The translations under genes were made by a program, and so were the position numbers. The notes below the pieces were generated by a model. That model saw nothing but the letters and a program-made list of their open reading frames with translations. It did not search any database and was not told the DNA's origin. This document shows, one piece after another, positions 33,018 to 41,380 of a DNA stretch of 43,200 nt. The stretch's first letter is position 1; each line of letters starts with the position of its first letter. Source of the DNA: Rhodovarius crocodyli (GTDB lineage Bacteria; Pseudomonadota; Alphaproteobacteria; Acetobacterales; Acetobacteraceae). The stretch lies in the NCBI GenBank assembly GCA_945901085.1, contig CAMDJV010000029.1, forward strand, positions 1 through 43,200. Reading direction: 5' to 3'.

Positions 33018-34820
33018 TCAATCCGTCGCCATCACCCGCACATAGCTACCCGGCGCATCCTCCAGGGCCGGCAATTTGCCCTCGCCCGGCACCCGCGCCG
33101 GCACCATGGCCTTGTCCTGGCCCGTCACCCAGCGCTGCCAATCCGGCCACCAACTGCCGGAGAGTTCGGTGGCACCGGCGAACCATTCATCCGGGCTGGC
33201 GGGCAATTCCTCATTCACCCAATGGCTGTATTTGCCGCCCTCGGGGGGGTTCACCACGCCGGCAATATGCCCCGAGGCTGCCAGGACGAAGCGCACCGGC
33301 CCGGCATAAAGCTGGGTGCCGCGATAGGTGCTCTTCCAGGGCGCGATATGGTCCTCGCGGGTGGAGACCAGATAGCTTGGCACCTTGATTTTACGCAGGT
33401 CGATGGCGGTGCCCAGCAGGGTGATGCCGCCTGGCTTGCACAGATCATTCGCCTGATACATCCGGCGCAGATAGAAGCTGTGCATCTTCGCCGGCATGCG
33501 GGTGCTGTCATCATTCCAGTACAGCAGGTCAAAGGGGAAGGGCTCCTGCCCCAGCAGATAGTTGTTCACCACGAAGGACCAGATGAGGTCATTGGCGCGC
33601 AGCATATTGAAGGTGGTGGCCATCTCCCGGCCATCGAGGAAGCCGCGCTTGCCCATGCGCTCCTCCAGCCCCTGCAACTGCTCCTCATCGATGAAGACGC
33701 CCAATTCGCCGGCTTCCTCAAAATCGGTCATGGTCACGAAATAGGTGGCGGTCTTGATCCGCGTGTCCTTTTTCACCGCCATATAGGCCAAGGTCGTGGC
33801 CAGCAGCGTGCCACCCAGGCAATAGCCGATGGCATTGACCGCCCGCTCGCCCGTCGCCGCCTCAATGGCGTCGAGTGCGGCTAGCACGCCCTCCTTCATG
33901 TAATCGTCGAAACCCTTTTCCGACAAATGCTCATCGGGGTTGACCCAGCTTGCGACAAACACGGTATGGCCCTGTTCGACCGCCCAGCGGACCAGCGAAT
34001 TCTTCGGCCGCAGGTCGAGGATGTAGAATTTATTGATCCAGGGCGGGAAGATCACCAGGGGCCGCTTATAGACCGTCTCGGTCGTCGGCGCGTATTGGAT
34101 CAGCTGCATCAGGTCGTTTTGGAACACCACCTTGCCGGGGGTGACGGCGATGTTTTCGCCCACCTTGAACTTGCTGTCATCGGTCATCCGGATGCGCAGC
34201 TTGCCCTTGCCCCGCTCCAGGTCGGAGAGCAGGTTGGTCAGCCCCTTGAGCAGATTGGCGCCGCCGGTCTCGGCGGTGCGGCGCAGCACCTCGGGGTTGG
34301 TCATGACGAAATTCGCCGGGCTCATCGCATCGACGAATTGGCGGGTGTAAAAATCCACCTTCTGCGCCGTCTTGGCATCCATCCCCTCAGTGCCCTGCAC
34401 CACGGAGGTGAAATAGCGGCTGCTCAGCAAATAACTTTGCCGAATGAAATCAAATACTTCATTCTCGCGCCAGGCATCATCCTTAAAGCGGCGGTCGCCG
34501 CGCGGCTCCTCGATCACCGCGGGGGCATCGCCGCCCATCATCCGCCGCGCGGTGTTCGACCACAGGGTGAGGTAATCCTGCCAGAAGCCGATCTGTGCCT
34601 GCACGAGCTGGGCTGGATTGGCCATCATCCGCGCCGTCATCTCCATGAAGGCATGGCCGATATTCAGCGGATCGGGCTTGGAGGAATCCTCGGCCTGGCG
34701 GCGGAGGAAGTCGCCCACGATGCGCTGGCCTCGCTCGGCCACCTCGGCCATGGTACGGGTCATCAGCGCCGGATCCGGCAGGCCGAAATGGGGTGTCTCG
34801 TTGTTGTTCTTATCGGCCAT
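33018..34820 (-). CDS. phaC: Class I polyhydroxyalkanoate synthase
   Basis: 600 residues from the ATG at 34820, near the usual class I length of about 590. It polymerises 3-hydroxyacyl-CoA into storage granules. The nucleophile is Cys334 in the lipase-box-like GYCLGGT; Asp490 (TREDHIAPW) and His518 (ASGHIAGV) complete the triad at spacing like that of Cupriavidus PhaC. The N-terminal NPAQLVQAQIGFWQDYLTLW and FPPWINKFYILDL are family marks. Longer in-frame starts exist but have no family support. It is divergent from a lipoprotein gene with an 84-bp gap. PhaA and PhaB genes are not here. Confidence 0.96.
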   Translation of the reverse strand: MADKNNNETPHFGLPDPALMTRTMAEVAERGQRIVGDFLRRQAEDSSKPDPLNIGHAFMEMTARMMANPAQLVQAQIGFWQDYLTLWSNTARRMMGGDAPAVIEEPRGDRRFKDDAWRENEVFDFIRQSYLLSSRYFTSVVQGTEGMDAKTAQKVDFYTRQFVDAMSPANFVMTNPEVLRRTAETGGANLLKGLTNLLSDLERGKGKLRIRMTDDSKFKVGENIAVTPGKVVFQNDLMQLIQYAPTTETVYKRPLVIFPPWINKFYILDLRPKNSLVRWAVEQGHTVFVASWVNPDEHLSEKGFDDYMKEGVLAALDAIEAATGERAVNAIGYCLGGTLLATTLAYMAVKKDTRIKTATYFVTMTDFEEAGELGVFIDEEQLQGLEERMGKRGFLDGREMATTFNMLRANDLIWSFVVNNYLLGQEPFPFDLLYWNDDSTRMPAKMHSFYLRRMYQANDLCKPGGITLLGTAIDLRKIKVPSYLVSTREDHIAPWKSTYRGTQLYAGPVRFVLAASGHIAGVVNPPEGGKYSHWVNEELPASPDEWFAGATELSGSWWPDWQRWVTGQDKAMVPARVPGEGKLPALEDAPGSYVRVMATD

Positions 34821-34904
34821 TATGCGTCCAAGAGATGTTGTGCCCCCGCCCTCTTCCAAGCGGCGCCACATCCGGGCAAACCGGGGGCGGAGTTGGTAAG
34901 GCGC

Positions 34905-35444
34905 ATGGCGGTGAAGCTGTTGCAGGGTAGAAAGCACAGATGGGGCGCGCAAGCACGCGGCATTTTGATGGCGCTGCTGGCGGCATCGCCTTTGCTGGGC
35001 TGCGCCGTGCCGCCTGAATTGCGGCCGGGCACCCTGTTTCGGGAAATCTCCGGGGCGAATTTCCAATCCCGCATCCCCCCGCCGGGGCTCGACCAGCCGA
35101 GCGGCAATCTCGGCCAGGTGCCGCCCCGACCCAGCCGGCCGGACCCCGCCACCCGCATGAGCCTGGACATTGCCCTCGCACAGGACCGCGCCCTCTCGCG
35201 CGAGCCGCTGGCCATGCGCGCCGGCCCGGCCGTCTTCACCGCCGCCGCCCCGGGCACGCCGGCCATTCCGGCCGCCCCGCCCGCCCGGCCCAATCTGGCG
35301 GCCGCCCCTGCCATCCCCTGGTCGGGGCCCGCGCTGATCGCCCCCGGCGCTGTGGCGCCCGAGCCGGGCGAGGTGCCCGCCCTGCCCACGCCCGACCTTC
35401 TGGGCCCGGCTGACAGCACCCCGCCGCCGCCACCCAGACTATAA
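34905..35444 (+). CDS. Hypothetical proline/alanine-rich lipoprotein
   Basis: 179 residues. The N-terminus has basic residues, then a hydrophobic stretch ending in a lipobox (residues 30-33, LLGC, Cys33), so lipidation and export are likely. The rest is rich in Pro and Ala with no recognisable domain: PPELRPGTLFREISGANF follows the Cys, then a long low-complexity region up to a poly-Pro end. I do not recognise a function. It starts 84 bp from the divergent phaC gene and ends 81 bp before the aminotransferase, in an order I recall as conserved among Rhodospirillales. GGGGGCGGAG lies upstream of the ATG at a rather long distance. Confidence 0.65.
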   Translation: MAVKLLQGRKHRWGAQARGILMALLAASPLLGCAVPPELRPGTLFREISGANFQSRIPPPGLDQPSGNLGQVPPRPSRPDPATRMSLDIALAQDRALSREPLAMRAGPAVFTAAAPGTPAIPAAPPARPNLAAAPAIPWSGPALIAPGAVAPEPGEVPALPTPDLLGPADSTPPPPPRL

Positions 35445-35525
35445 ACTGAGCGCCCTCGCCCGTGTGGCACCCGCCGGCTGGCTGGGCTACAAGGGGCGTT
35501 TGAACCCCTAGCACGCGAATATTTC

Positions 35526-36737
35526 ATGCCAGAAGAATTCCACCGCATCCGCCGTCTGCCGCCCTATGTCTTTGCCGAGGTGAACTCGGCCAAGGCCCGC
35601 GCCCGCGCCGCGGCCGAGGATATTGTGGACCTTGGCATGGGCAATCCAGATAGCCCGACGCCGCCGCATATCGTCGCCAAGATGATCGAGGCGGTGGCCG
35701 ACCCGCGCACCCATCGCTATTCCATGTCCAAGGGCATTCCGGGGCTGCGTAAGGCGCTGGCCGGTTATTATGATCGCCGCTTCGGCGTGAAGCTCAACCC
35801 GGAGACCGAGGTGGTGGCCACGCTGGGCTCCAAGGAAGGGCTGGCCAATCTGGCCCAGGCTATTTCCAGCCCCGGCGACACCATCCTGGTGCCCAACCCT
35901 TCTTACCCGATCCATCAATTCGGCTTCATCATTGCCGGCGCCTCGGCCCGCTTCATCCCCTATACGCCTGATGATGAAATGCTGGCCGCGATTGACCGCG
36001 CGGTGCGCCATTCCGTGCCCAAGCCCACCGCGCTGATCGTGAATTTTCCCTCCAACCCGACAGCGCTGCTGGCCAGCCGGGAATTCTACAAGGATTTGGT
36101 CGCGCTCGCGCTGAAGCATGAGCTCTTCATCCTCAGCGACCTTGCCTATGCCGAGCTGTATTTTTCCGAGACGCCGCCGCCCTCAGTGCTGGAAATTCCC
36201 GGCGCGATGGATTGCACGGTGGAATTCACCTCGCTGTCCAAGACCTACAATATGCCCGGCTGGCGCATGGGTTTTGCCGCCGGCAATCCCAGGCTGATCT
36301 CAGCCCTCGCCCGGGTGAAATCCTATCTCGATTACGGCGCCTTCGCCCCCATCCAGATCGCCGCCGCCGCTGCCCTGAACGGCCCGCAGGACTGCGTGGC
36401 CGAGATGCGGGTGCTCTATAAGGACCGCCGCGATGTGCTGGTCAAAGGCCTGCATGCGGCTGGCTGGGACGTGCCCTCACCCGAGGGCTCGATGTTCCTC
36501 TGGGCGCCGATTCCGGAAAAATTCCGCCATCTCGGCTCGGTTGGCTTCTCCAAGCTGCTGCTGGAAAAGGCCAAGGTCGCCGTCGCCCCGGGCATTGGCT
36601 TTGGTGAGCATGGCGATGGCCATGTCCGCATCGCCCTCGTCGAGAATAATCACCGAATCCGCCAGGCCCTGCGCGGCATTCGCGGCTTTCTGGCCGGCGA
36701 CAACGCCGCCCCCATCGAGGAATTGTCTGAAGTATGA
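35526..36737 (+). CDS. Class I/II aminotransferase, AlaC / LL-diaminopimelate aminotransferase-like
   Basis: 403 residues. A PLP enzyme of the aspartate-aminotransferase fold: DLGMGNPDSPTPPHI, YSMSKGIPGLRKAL, NFPSNPTA, the PLP lysine in SLSKTYNMPGWRMGF and the carboxylate-binding Arg in HVRIALVEN. The sequence is closest to AlaC and the related enzymes that sit before homoserine dehydrogenase. The amino acceptor (pyruvate, oxaloacetate or a diaminopimelate precursor) cannot be fixed from sequence. Its stop overlaps the hom start (ATGA), which suggests a role in aspartate-family amino acid metabolism. The ribosome-binding site is weak. Confidence 0.88.
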   Translation: MPEEFHRIRRLPPYVFAEVNSAKARARAAAEDIVDLGMGNPDSPTPPHIVAKMIEAVADPRTHRYSMSKGIPGLRKALAGYYDRRFGVKLNPETEVVATLGSKEGLANLAQAISSPGDTILVPNPSYPIHQFGFIIAGASARFIPYTPDDEMLAAIDRAVRHSVPKPTALIVNFPSNPTALLASREFYKDLVALALKHELFILSDLAYAELYFSETPPPSVLEIPGAMDCTVEFTSLSKTYNMPGWRMGFAAGNPRLISALARVKSYLDYGAFAPIQIAAAAALNGPQDCVAEMRVLYKDRRDVLVKGLHAAGWDVPSPEGSMFLWAPIPEKFRHLGSVGFSKLLLEKAKVAVAPGIGFGEHGDGHVRIALVENNHRIRQALRGIRGFLAGDNAAPIEELSEV

Positions 36738-38026
36738 GCAAGCCTCTCGCCATTGGCATCGCCGGCCTGGGCACTGTGGGCGCGGGTGTGGCCAATCTGC
36801 TGCGCAGCAATGCCGGCCTCATTGCCTCCCGCGCCGGCCGGCCCATCGTGGTCACCGCCGTCTCCTCGCGTGACCGCAACAAGGATCGCGGCGTGCCGCT
36901 GGCCGGGCTGCGCTGGTATGAGGATGCGGTGGCGCTCGCCGCCGATCCGGGTGTGGATGTGGTGGTGGAGGCCATCGGCGGCAGCGAAGGCCCCGCCCGC
37001 GCCCTGGTCGAGGCCGCACTCGCCGCGGGCAAGCCGGTCGTCACCGCCAATAAGGCGCTGCTGGCCATTCATGGCCGCGCATTGGCGGCGCTCGCCGAAC
37101 AGAAGGGCGTAACCCTCGCCTTCGAGGCGGCGGTGGCTGGCGGCATCCCGGCGATCAAGGCGCTGCGCGAGGGGTTTTCCGGCAATCAGATTCGCCGCGT
37201 TGCCGGCATTCTCAACGGCACCTGCAATTACATCCTCACCGAGATGCGCATCCGCGGCCTGCAATTCGCCGAAGTGCTGCGCGAGGCGCAAAAGCTTGGC
37301 TATGCCGAGGCCGACCCCGCCTTCGACATTGATGGCATTGATGCCGCGCATAAACTCGCCATCCTGGCGGCCCTGGCCTTCAACCGCCCCGTCGCCTTTG
37401 ACGAGGTACATGTCGAGGGCATTCGCGAAATCTCCGCCGTTGATATCGCCATGGCCGAGGCGCTGGGCTTCCGCATCAAGCTGCTGGGCATCGCCGAGCA
37501 TGGCGAGGGCGGCGTCTCCGCCCGGGTGCATCCCTGCATGGTGCCGCTCAGCGCGCCCATCGCCCGGGTGGATGGCGTGTTCAATGCCGTCGTCGCCGAG
37601 GGTGATGCGGTCGGCCGGGTGATGCTGGAGGGCCGCGGCGCCGGCGGTGGCCCGACCGCGAGCGCCGTGGTGGCGGATCTGATCGACATTGCCCGCGACC
37701 GCCACAGCCCGGTCTGGGGTGCCGAGCAATCCGCGCTCAGCCACGCCCCTGCTTTGCCGATGCAGCGCCATCGCGGCGCCTATTACCTGCGGCTGATGGT
37801 GCTCGACCGGCCGGGCGTCATCGCTGATGTGACCGCCGTGCTGCGCGATGCGGCGATCTCGCTCGAATCCATGCTGCAGCGCGGCCGCGCGCCGGGCGAG
37901 GCGGTGCCGGTGGTGCTGACCACCCATGAATGCGAGGAGGCGGCCATGCAGGCCGCGATGAGCCGCCTCGCCGCGCTGGATTGCGTGCTGGAAAAACCGG
38001 CACTGATCCGAATCGAGGCGCTGTGA
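36734..38026 (+). CDS. hom: Homoserine dehydrogenase
   Basis: 430 residues, the monofunctional form with no aspartokinase. NAD(P) binding: IGIAGLGTVGAGVANLL (8-24). The catalytic domain shows the GGIPAIKALREGFSGNQIRRVAGILNGT region and the AEADPAFDIDGIDAAHK stretch with the catalytic Lys. The C-terminal part from about residue 350 is an ACT domain (YYLRLMVLDRPGVIADVTAVL), by which threonine commonly inhibits such enzymes. It turns aspartate semialdehyde into homoserine for threonine and methionine. It is translationally coupled to the aminotransferase and lies 49 bp before glpX. Confidence 0.96.
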   Translation: MSKPLAIGIAGLGTVGAGVANLLRSNAGLIASRAGRPIVVTAVSSRDRNKDRGVPLAGLRWYEDAVALAADPGVDVVVEAIGGSEGPARALVEAALAAGKPVVTANKALLAIHGRALAALAEQKGVTLAFEAAVAGGIPAIKALREGFSGNQIRRVAGILNGTCNYILTEMRIRGLQFAEVLREAQKLGYAEADPAFDIDGIDAAHKLAILAALAFNRPVAFDEVHVEGIREISAVDIAMAEALGFRIKLLGIAEHGEGGVSARVHPCMVPLSAPIARVDGVFNAVVAEGDAVGRVMLEGRGAGGGPTASAVVADLIDIARDRHSPVWGAEQSALSHAPALPMQRHRGAYYLRLMVLDRPGVIADVTAVLRDAAISLESMLQRGRAPGEAVPVVLTTHECEEAAMQAAMSRLAALDCVLEKPALIRIEAL

Positions 38027-38075
38027 ATCCCAACCTTCATCACACTCACCCCGCCATAACGCCGGAGCTTGCCGC

Positions 38076-39077
38076 ATGACGCCCACCGATGGTCAGGTGA
38101 CCGACCGCAACCTCGCCCTCGAATTGGTGCGCGTGACCGAGGCTGCCGCCCTCGCCGCCTCCAATTGGGTGGGCAAGGGCGATAAAAACGCCGCCGATGG
38201 CGCGGCGGTGGAAGCCATGCGCCACGCCTTCGACACGGTGGCGATCGACGGCACCGTGGTGATCGGCGAGGGGGAGATGGATGAGGCGCCGATGCTCTAT
38301 ATCGGCGAGAAGGTGGGCCTTTACGCCAAATCGGGCGGCGGCCCGCTGGCCGATATCGCGGTGGACCCGCTGGAGGGCACCAGCCTCACCGCCAAGGGCG
38401 GGCCCAATGCCATGGCGACCATCGCGCTGGCCGAAAAGGGCGGCTTTCTGCACGCGCCGGATATTTACATGGACAAGCTGGCGGTTGGCCCCGGCCTGCC
38501 CAATGATGTGGTGAGCCTCGACGCCACCATGGAGCAGAACCTCAGATCCCTCGCCCGCGCCAAGAAATGCGATGTGGGTGACCTTACCGTTTGCATGCTC
38601 GACCGTGACCGCCACAAGGAATTGCTGAAAGCCTGCCGCGCTGCGGGTGCGCGCGTCATGCTCATTCCCGATGGCGATGTCTCCGGCGTCGTCGCCGTCA
38701 GCCAGCCCGAGGCTGGGGTGGATATGTATGTCGGCTGGGGTGGCGCGCCCGAGGGCGTGCTGGCCGCGGCGGCGCTGCGCTGCATCGGCGGGCAAATGTA
38801 TGGCCGGCTGATCTATGAGGATGACAGCCAGATCGAGCGGGCGAAATCCATGGGCATCACCGAGCCCAACCGGATCTTCCGGCTGGAGGAAATGGCGAAG
38901 GGCAATGTCATGTTCGCCGCCACCGGCGTGACCACGGGGCCGATGCTCAAGGGCGTGCGGCGCTTTGGCGGCGGCGCCTTCACCCATTCCATCGTCATGC
39001 GCAGCAAATCCGGCACGGTGCGCTATGTTGAGGGCCATCACAATTTCAACGTGAAGCCGGTCTCCTTCATTGCCTGA
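38076..39077 (+). CDS. glpX: Class II fructose-1,6-bisphosphatase
   Basis: 333 residues. It removes phosphate from fructose-1,6-bisphosphate in gluconeogenesis. Motifs are VVIGEGEMDEAPMLYIGE, VDPLEGTSLTAKGG (metal site) and GGAPEGVLAAAALRCIGGQM, all typical of GlpX. GGAG lies nine bases upstream of the ATG. The stop overlaps the longest recJ reading frame by eight bases. The phaC-hom-glpX-recJ order is, from memory, common in Rhodospirillales. Confidence 0.95.
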   Translation: MTPTDGQVTDRNLALELVRVTEAAALAASNWVGKGDKNAADGAAVEAMRHAFDTVAIDGTVVIGEGEMDEAPMLYIGEKVGLYAKSGGGPLADIAVDPLEGTSLTAKGGPNAMATIALAEKGGFLHAPDIYMDKLAVGPGLPNDVVSLDATMEQNLRSLARAKKCDVGDLTVCMLDRDRHKELLKACRAAGARVMLIPDGDVSGVVAVSQPEAGVDMYVGWGGAPEGVLAAAALRCIGGQMYGRLIYEDDSQIERAKSMGITEPNRIFRLEEMAKGNVMFAATGVTTGPMLKGVRRFGGGAFTHSIVMRSKSGTVRYVEGHHNFNVKPVSFIA

Positions 39078-40947
39078 AGCCGGGCTGGGCGTGGCACCAA
39101 GCGCCGTGGCACTGGGCGTGGCACCAAGCGCCGTGGCACTGGGCGTGGCGCAAAGCGCCGTGGCACTGGGTGTGGCGCAAAGCGCCGTGGCACTGGGTGT
39201 GGCGCAAAGCGCCACGGGGCGCGCCTGGTCCTGGCGCGCCGCCGATGAGCGCGCCGGGCTGATGCTCGCCCAGCGCCTCGATATCCCAGAATTGGTCGGC
39301 CGCTTGCTCGCCGCGCGTGGCATTGGCCCCGATACGGCGGGCGATTTCCTCGCCCCCAAGCTGCGCGCCCTGCTGCCCGACCCCGCCATCCTGCGCGATA
39401 TGGATGAGGCCGCCGCGCGCATCGCCGAGGCGGTGCGCCGCGATGAGGCGGTGGCGGTCTTTGCCGATTATGATGTGGATGGCGCCTGTTCCGGCGCGCT
39501 GATGGTCCAGGGCCTGCGCGATCTGGGCTGCGGGCAGGTGAGCCATTACGTGCCCGACCGGCTGCGCGAGGGCTATGGCCCCAATGCCCCCGCCATTGCC
39601 TCGCTTTGCGATGCCGGGGCGCGGCTGATCATCTGCGTCGATTGCGGCATTGCCGCCCATGCGGCGCTGGCCGCAGCCCAAGGCCGTGCCGATGTGGTGG
39701 TGCTCGACCACCACAAGGCCGAGGGCGCGCCCCCTCCGGTGCTAGCCGCGGTCAATCCCAACCGGCTGGATTGCCATTCGGGCTTGGGCCATCTCTGCGC
39801 TGCCGGCGTGGCCTTTCTGGCGCTGGTGGCGACGCATCGGGTGCTGCGGCAATCGGGGTATTTCGCCAAGCGGCCCGCGCCTGACCTGCTCGATATGCTC
39901 GATATGGTGGCACTCGCCAGCGTGTGCGATGTGGTGCCGCTGCTGGGCGTCAACCGCGCGCTGGTCGCGCAAGGGTTGCGGGTGCTGGCCCGCGGCAACC
40001 GGCCGGGGCTGGCGGCGCTGATGGCAGTCGCCGCCGTCAAGGGCGAGCCCTCGGCCTATACGATGGGCTTTGCCCTCGGCCCTCGCATCAATGCCGGCGG
40101 GCGCATCGCCGAGCCTGACCTGGGCCTGCGCCTGCTGCTCGCCGCCGATTCGGTGGAGGCCACCCCCATGGCCGAGCGGCTGGATGCGGTGAACCGCCAG
40201 CGCCAGGAGGTGGAGGCCTCGGTGCTGCAGGATGCGCTGGACCAGGGTGCCGCCCAACTCGCCCGCGGCCATGGCGTGCTGCTGGTGCATGGCCAGGGTT
40301 GGCATCCTGGCGTGGTGGGCATTGTGGCCTCGCGGCTGAAGGAAAAATTCAATCGGCCCAGCCTGGTGGCGGGGGTGTCCGATGGGGTGGCCAAGGGCTC
40401 GGGCCGCAGCGTGACCGGGCTCGATCTGGGTGCCGCCGTGCTTTATGCCCGGGCGAAAGAGATGCTGCTGACCGGGGGCGGCCATGCCATGGCGGCGGGA
40501 TTTTCCTGCGCGGCGGAGCGTCTCGAGGAATTCCATGCTGTGTTGAATGAGCGCCTGGCTGGCGCCGCCGCCCTGCCGCCGGGGGGTGAATTGCTGCTTG
40601 ATGGCAGCCTCACCCTGCGCGGTGCGACGGTGGAGATGGCCGGGCAGATCGAGCGGCTTGCCCCCTTCGGCGCCGGCAATGAGGAGCCGCTCTTCGCCCT
40701 GCCGCGCGTGCGCGTGGTGAAGGCCGATAGGGTGGGCCGCGAGGGCAGCGTGGTGCGCGCCTTTCTCGAAGGCGAGGATGGCGGCCGGCTTAAGGCGGTG
40801 TGCTTCCGCGCCAAGGATGGCCCGCTGGCCGAGCTGCTGCTGGGCGCGCGCGGCGTGGCTTTGCATCTGGTGGGGCATTTGCGGGCAGAGCGGTGGCAAG
40901 ACCAGGTCTCGGCCGGGTTTCAGATTATCGATGCGGCGCGGGTATGA
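39070..40947 (+). CDS. recJ: Single-stranded-DNA-specific exonuclease RecJ, with repeated N-terminus
   Basis: Up to 625 residues. It digests 5' single-stranded DNA in recombination and mismatch repair. DHH-family motifs: FADYDVDG (131-138), DCG (191-193), DHH (213-215), the later GPRINAGGRI and GGHAMAAGFSC of the DHHA1 domain, and the OB-fold end. The start is uncertain: TTG 39070 is the longest frame, but GTG codons within each repeat (39088, 39115, 39142, 39169, 39196) are in frame. Five 9-residue units (LGVAPSAVA or LGVAQSAVA) precede RAWSWR, where relatives have just one such unit (LGV-x-x-S-x-T-G-R). The extra copies are therefore a tandem expansion of the native N-terminus. Confidence 0.92.
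   Translation: MPEAGLGVAPSAVALGVAPSAVALGVAQSAVALGVAQSAVALGVAQSATGRAWSWRAADERAGLMLAQRLDIPELVGRLLAARGIGPDTAGDFLAPKLRALLPDPAILRDMDEAAARIAEAVRRDEAVAVFADYDVDGACSGALMVQGLRDLGCGQVSHYVPDRLREGYGPNAPAIASLCDAGARLIICVDCGIAAHAALAAAQGRADVVVLDHHKAEGAPPPVLAAVNPNRLDCHSGLGHLCAAGVAFLALVATHRVLRQSGYFAKRPAPDLLDMLDMVALASVCDVVPLLGVNRALVAQGLRVLARGNRPGLAALMAVAAVKGEPSAYTMGFALGPRINAGGRIAEPDLGLRLLLAADSVEATPMAERLDAVNRQRQEVEASVLQDALDQGAAQLARGHGVLLVHGQGWHPGVVGIVASRLKEKFNRPSLVAGVSDGVAKGSGRSVTGLDLGAAVLYARAKEMLLTGGGHAMAAGFSCAAERLEEFHAVLNERLAGAAALPPGGELLLDGSLTLRGATVEMAGQIERLAPFGAGNEEPLFALPRVRVVKADRVGREGSVVRAFLEGEDGGRLKAVCFRAKDGPLAELLLGARGVALHLVGHLRAERWQDQVSAGFQIIDAARV
39085..39219 (+). repeat. 27-bp coding minisatellite at the recJ 5' end, five units
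   Basis: Five head-to-tail 27-bp units beginning CTGGGCGTGGCACCAAGC or CTGGGTGTGGCGCAAAGC. The first two encode APS, the last three AQS; the fifth ends SATG where the native RecJ sequence takes over. The unit length keeps the frame. The variants are ordered along the array, as expected from stepwise duplication. Confidence 0.9.
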
Positions 40948-41022
40948 GCATCTGATCACATATCCTTGGGCCTGCGGGGATTGACCGCCGCAGCCTCGCC
41001 GCGTATCCCCCCCCTCACGAGT

Positions 41023-41097
41023 GGCCCGTTCGTCTATCGGTTAGGACACGGCTCTTTCACAGCTGAAAGGCGGGTTCGATTCCCGCACGGGTCACCA
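41023..41097 (+). tRNA. tRNA-Glu (anticodon TTC)
   Basis: 75 bases including an encoded CCA. The acceptor GGCCCGT pairs with ACGGGTC (one G-T pair); the anticodon loop CTTTCAC gives TTC for Glu; the T arm has GGTTCGATTCC and the D arm has TCTATCGGTTAGGACA. No integrase or duplicated tRNA end is seen around it. Confidence 0.95.
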
Positions 41098-41380
41098 GCC
41101 GCTTGTTTTTCCAATAAAGCCGGGACGTTAGGTCTCTTTTTGTAAACTCTGACGTTTGGGGGTTTACAGTGTTCTGTTGCCGTTTTGGGTGGTTTTGGCC
41201 ATCGCGGTCACCGCCATCAGGCGCCGATCCGCTTTGGGCGTGTCACCCTGCGCCTCGGCTGGTATCCGGTGGCCTGGCGTGGTCATCCTATCGTGAGCGG
41301 CGCGCGCGGCCTGGGGCCGTCGCATCTGTTTTATTGTCGGATTTATTGTCGGATTTATTGTCGGAAAAAAGGCCGCGGCG
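41098..41380. other. Gap of 283 bp between tRNA-Glu and hslU
   Basis: Mostly lower-G+C DNA just after the tRNA, then G+C-rich sequence with no assignable protein. Close to the hslU stop it carries three tandem copies of a 12-bp unit (listed separately). No clear terminator hairpin with T-run was found for either side. Confidence 0.5.
41330..41365. repeat. Three tandem 12-bp repeats
   Basis: TTTATTGTCGGA occurs three times without a mismatch (41330-41341, 41342-41353, 41354-41365), then a run of A. It lies 15 bases past the hslU stop. Perfect identity suggests recent slippage. Confidence 0.85.

Noticed and set aside
33927-34904. Upstream extension of the lipoprotein frame
   Set aside because: That part is antisense to phaC; a signal peptide with lipobox right after ATG 34905 marks the true start.
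39085-39219. CRISPR-like array
   Set aside because: The units are head to tail with no spacers, 27 bp long in frame, and read through into recJ; no cas gene is near.
38046-39422. Long minus-strand frame with repeated ATALGATPS units
   Set aside because: It is antisense to glpX and recJ; its repeats are just the minisatellite read from the other strand.
41023-41097. tRNA-Glu as integration site for a mobile island
   Set aside because: No integrase gene and no repeated tRNA 3' end are visible up to the right edge.
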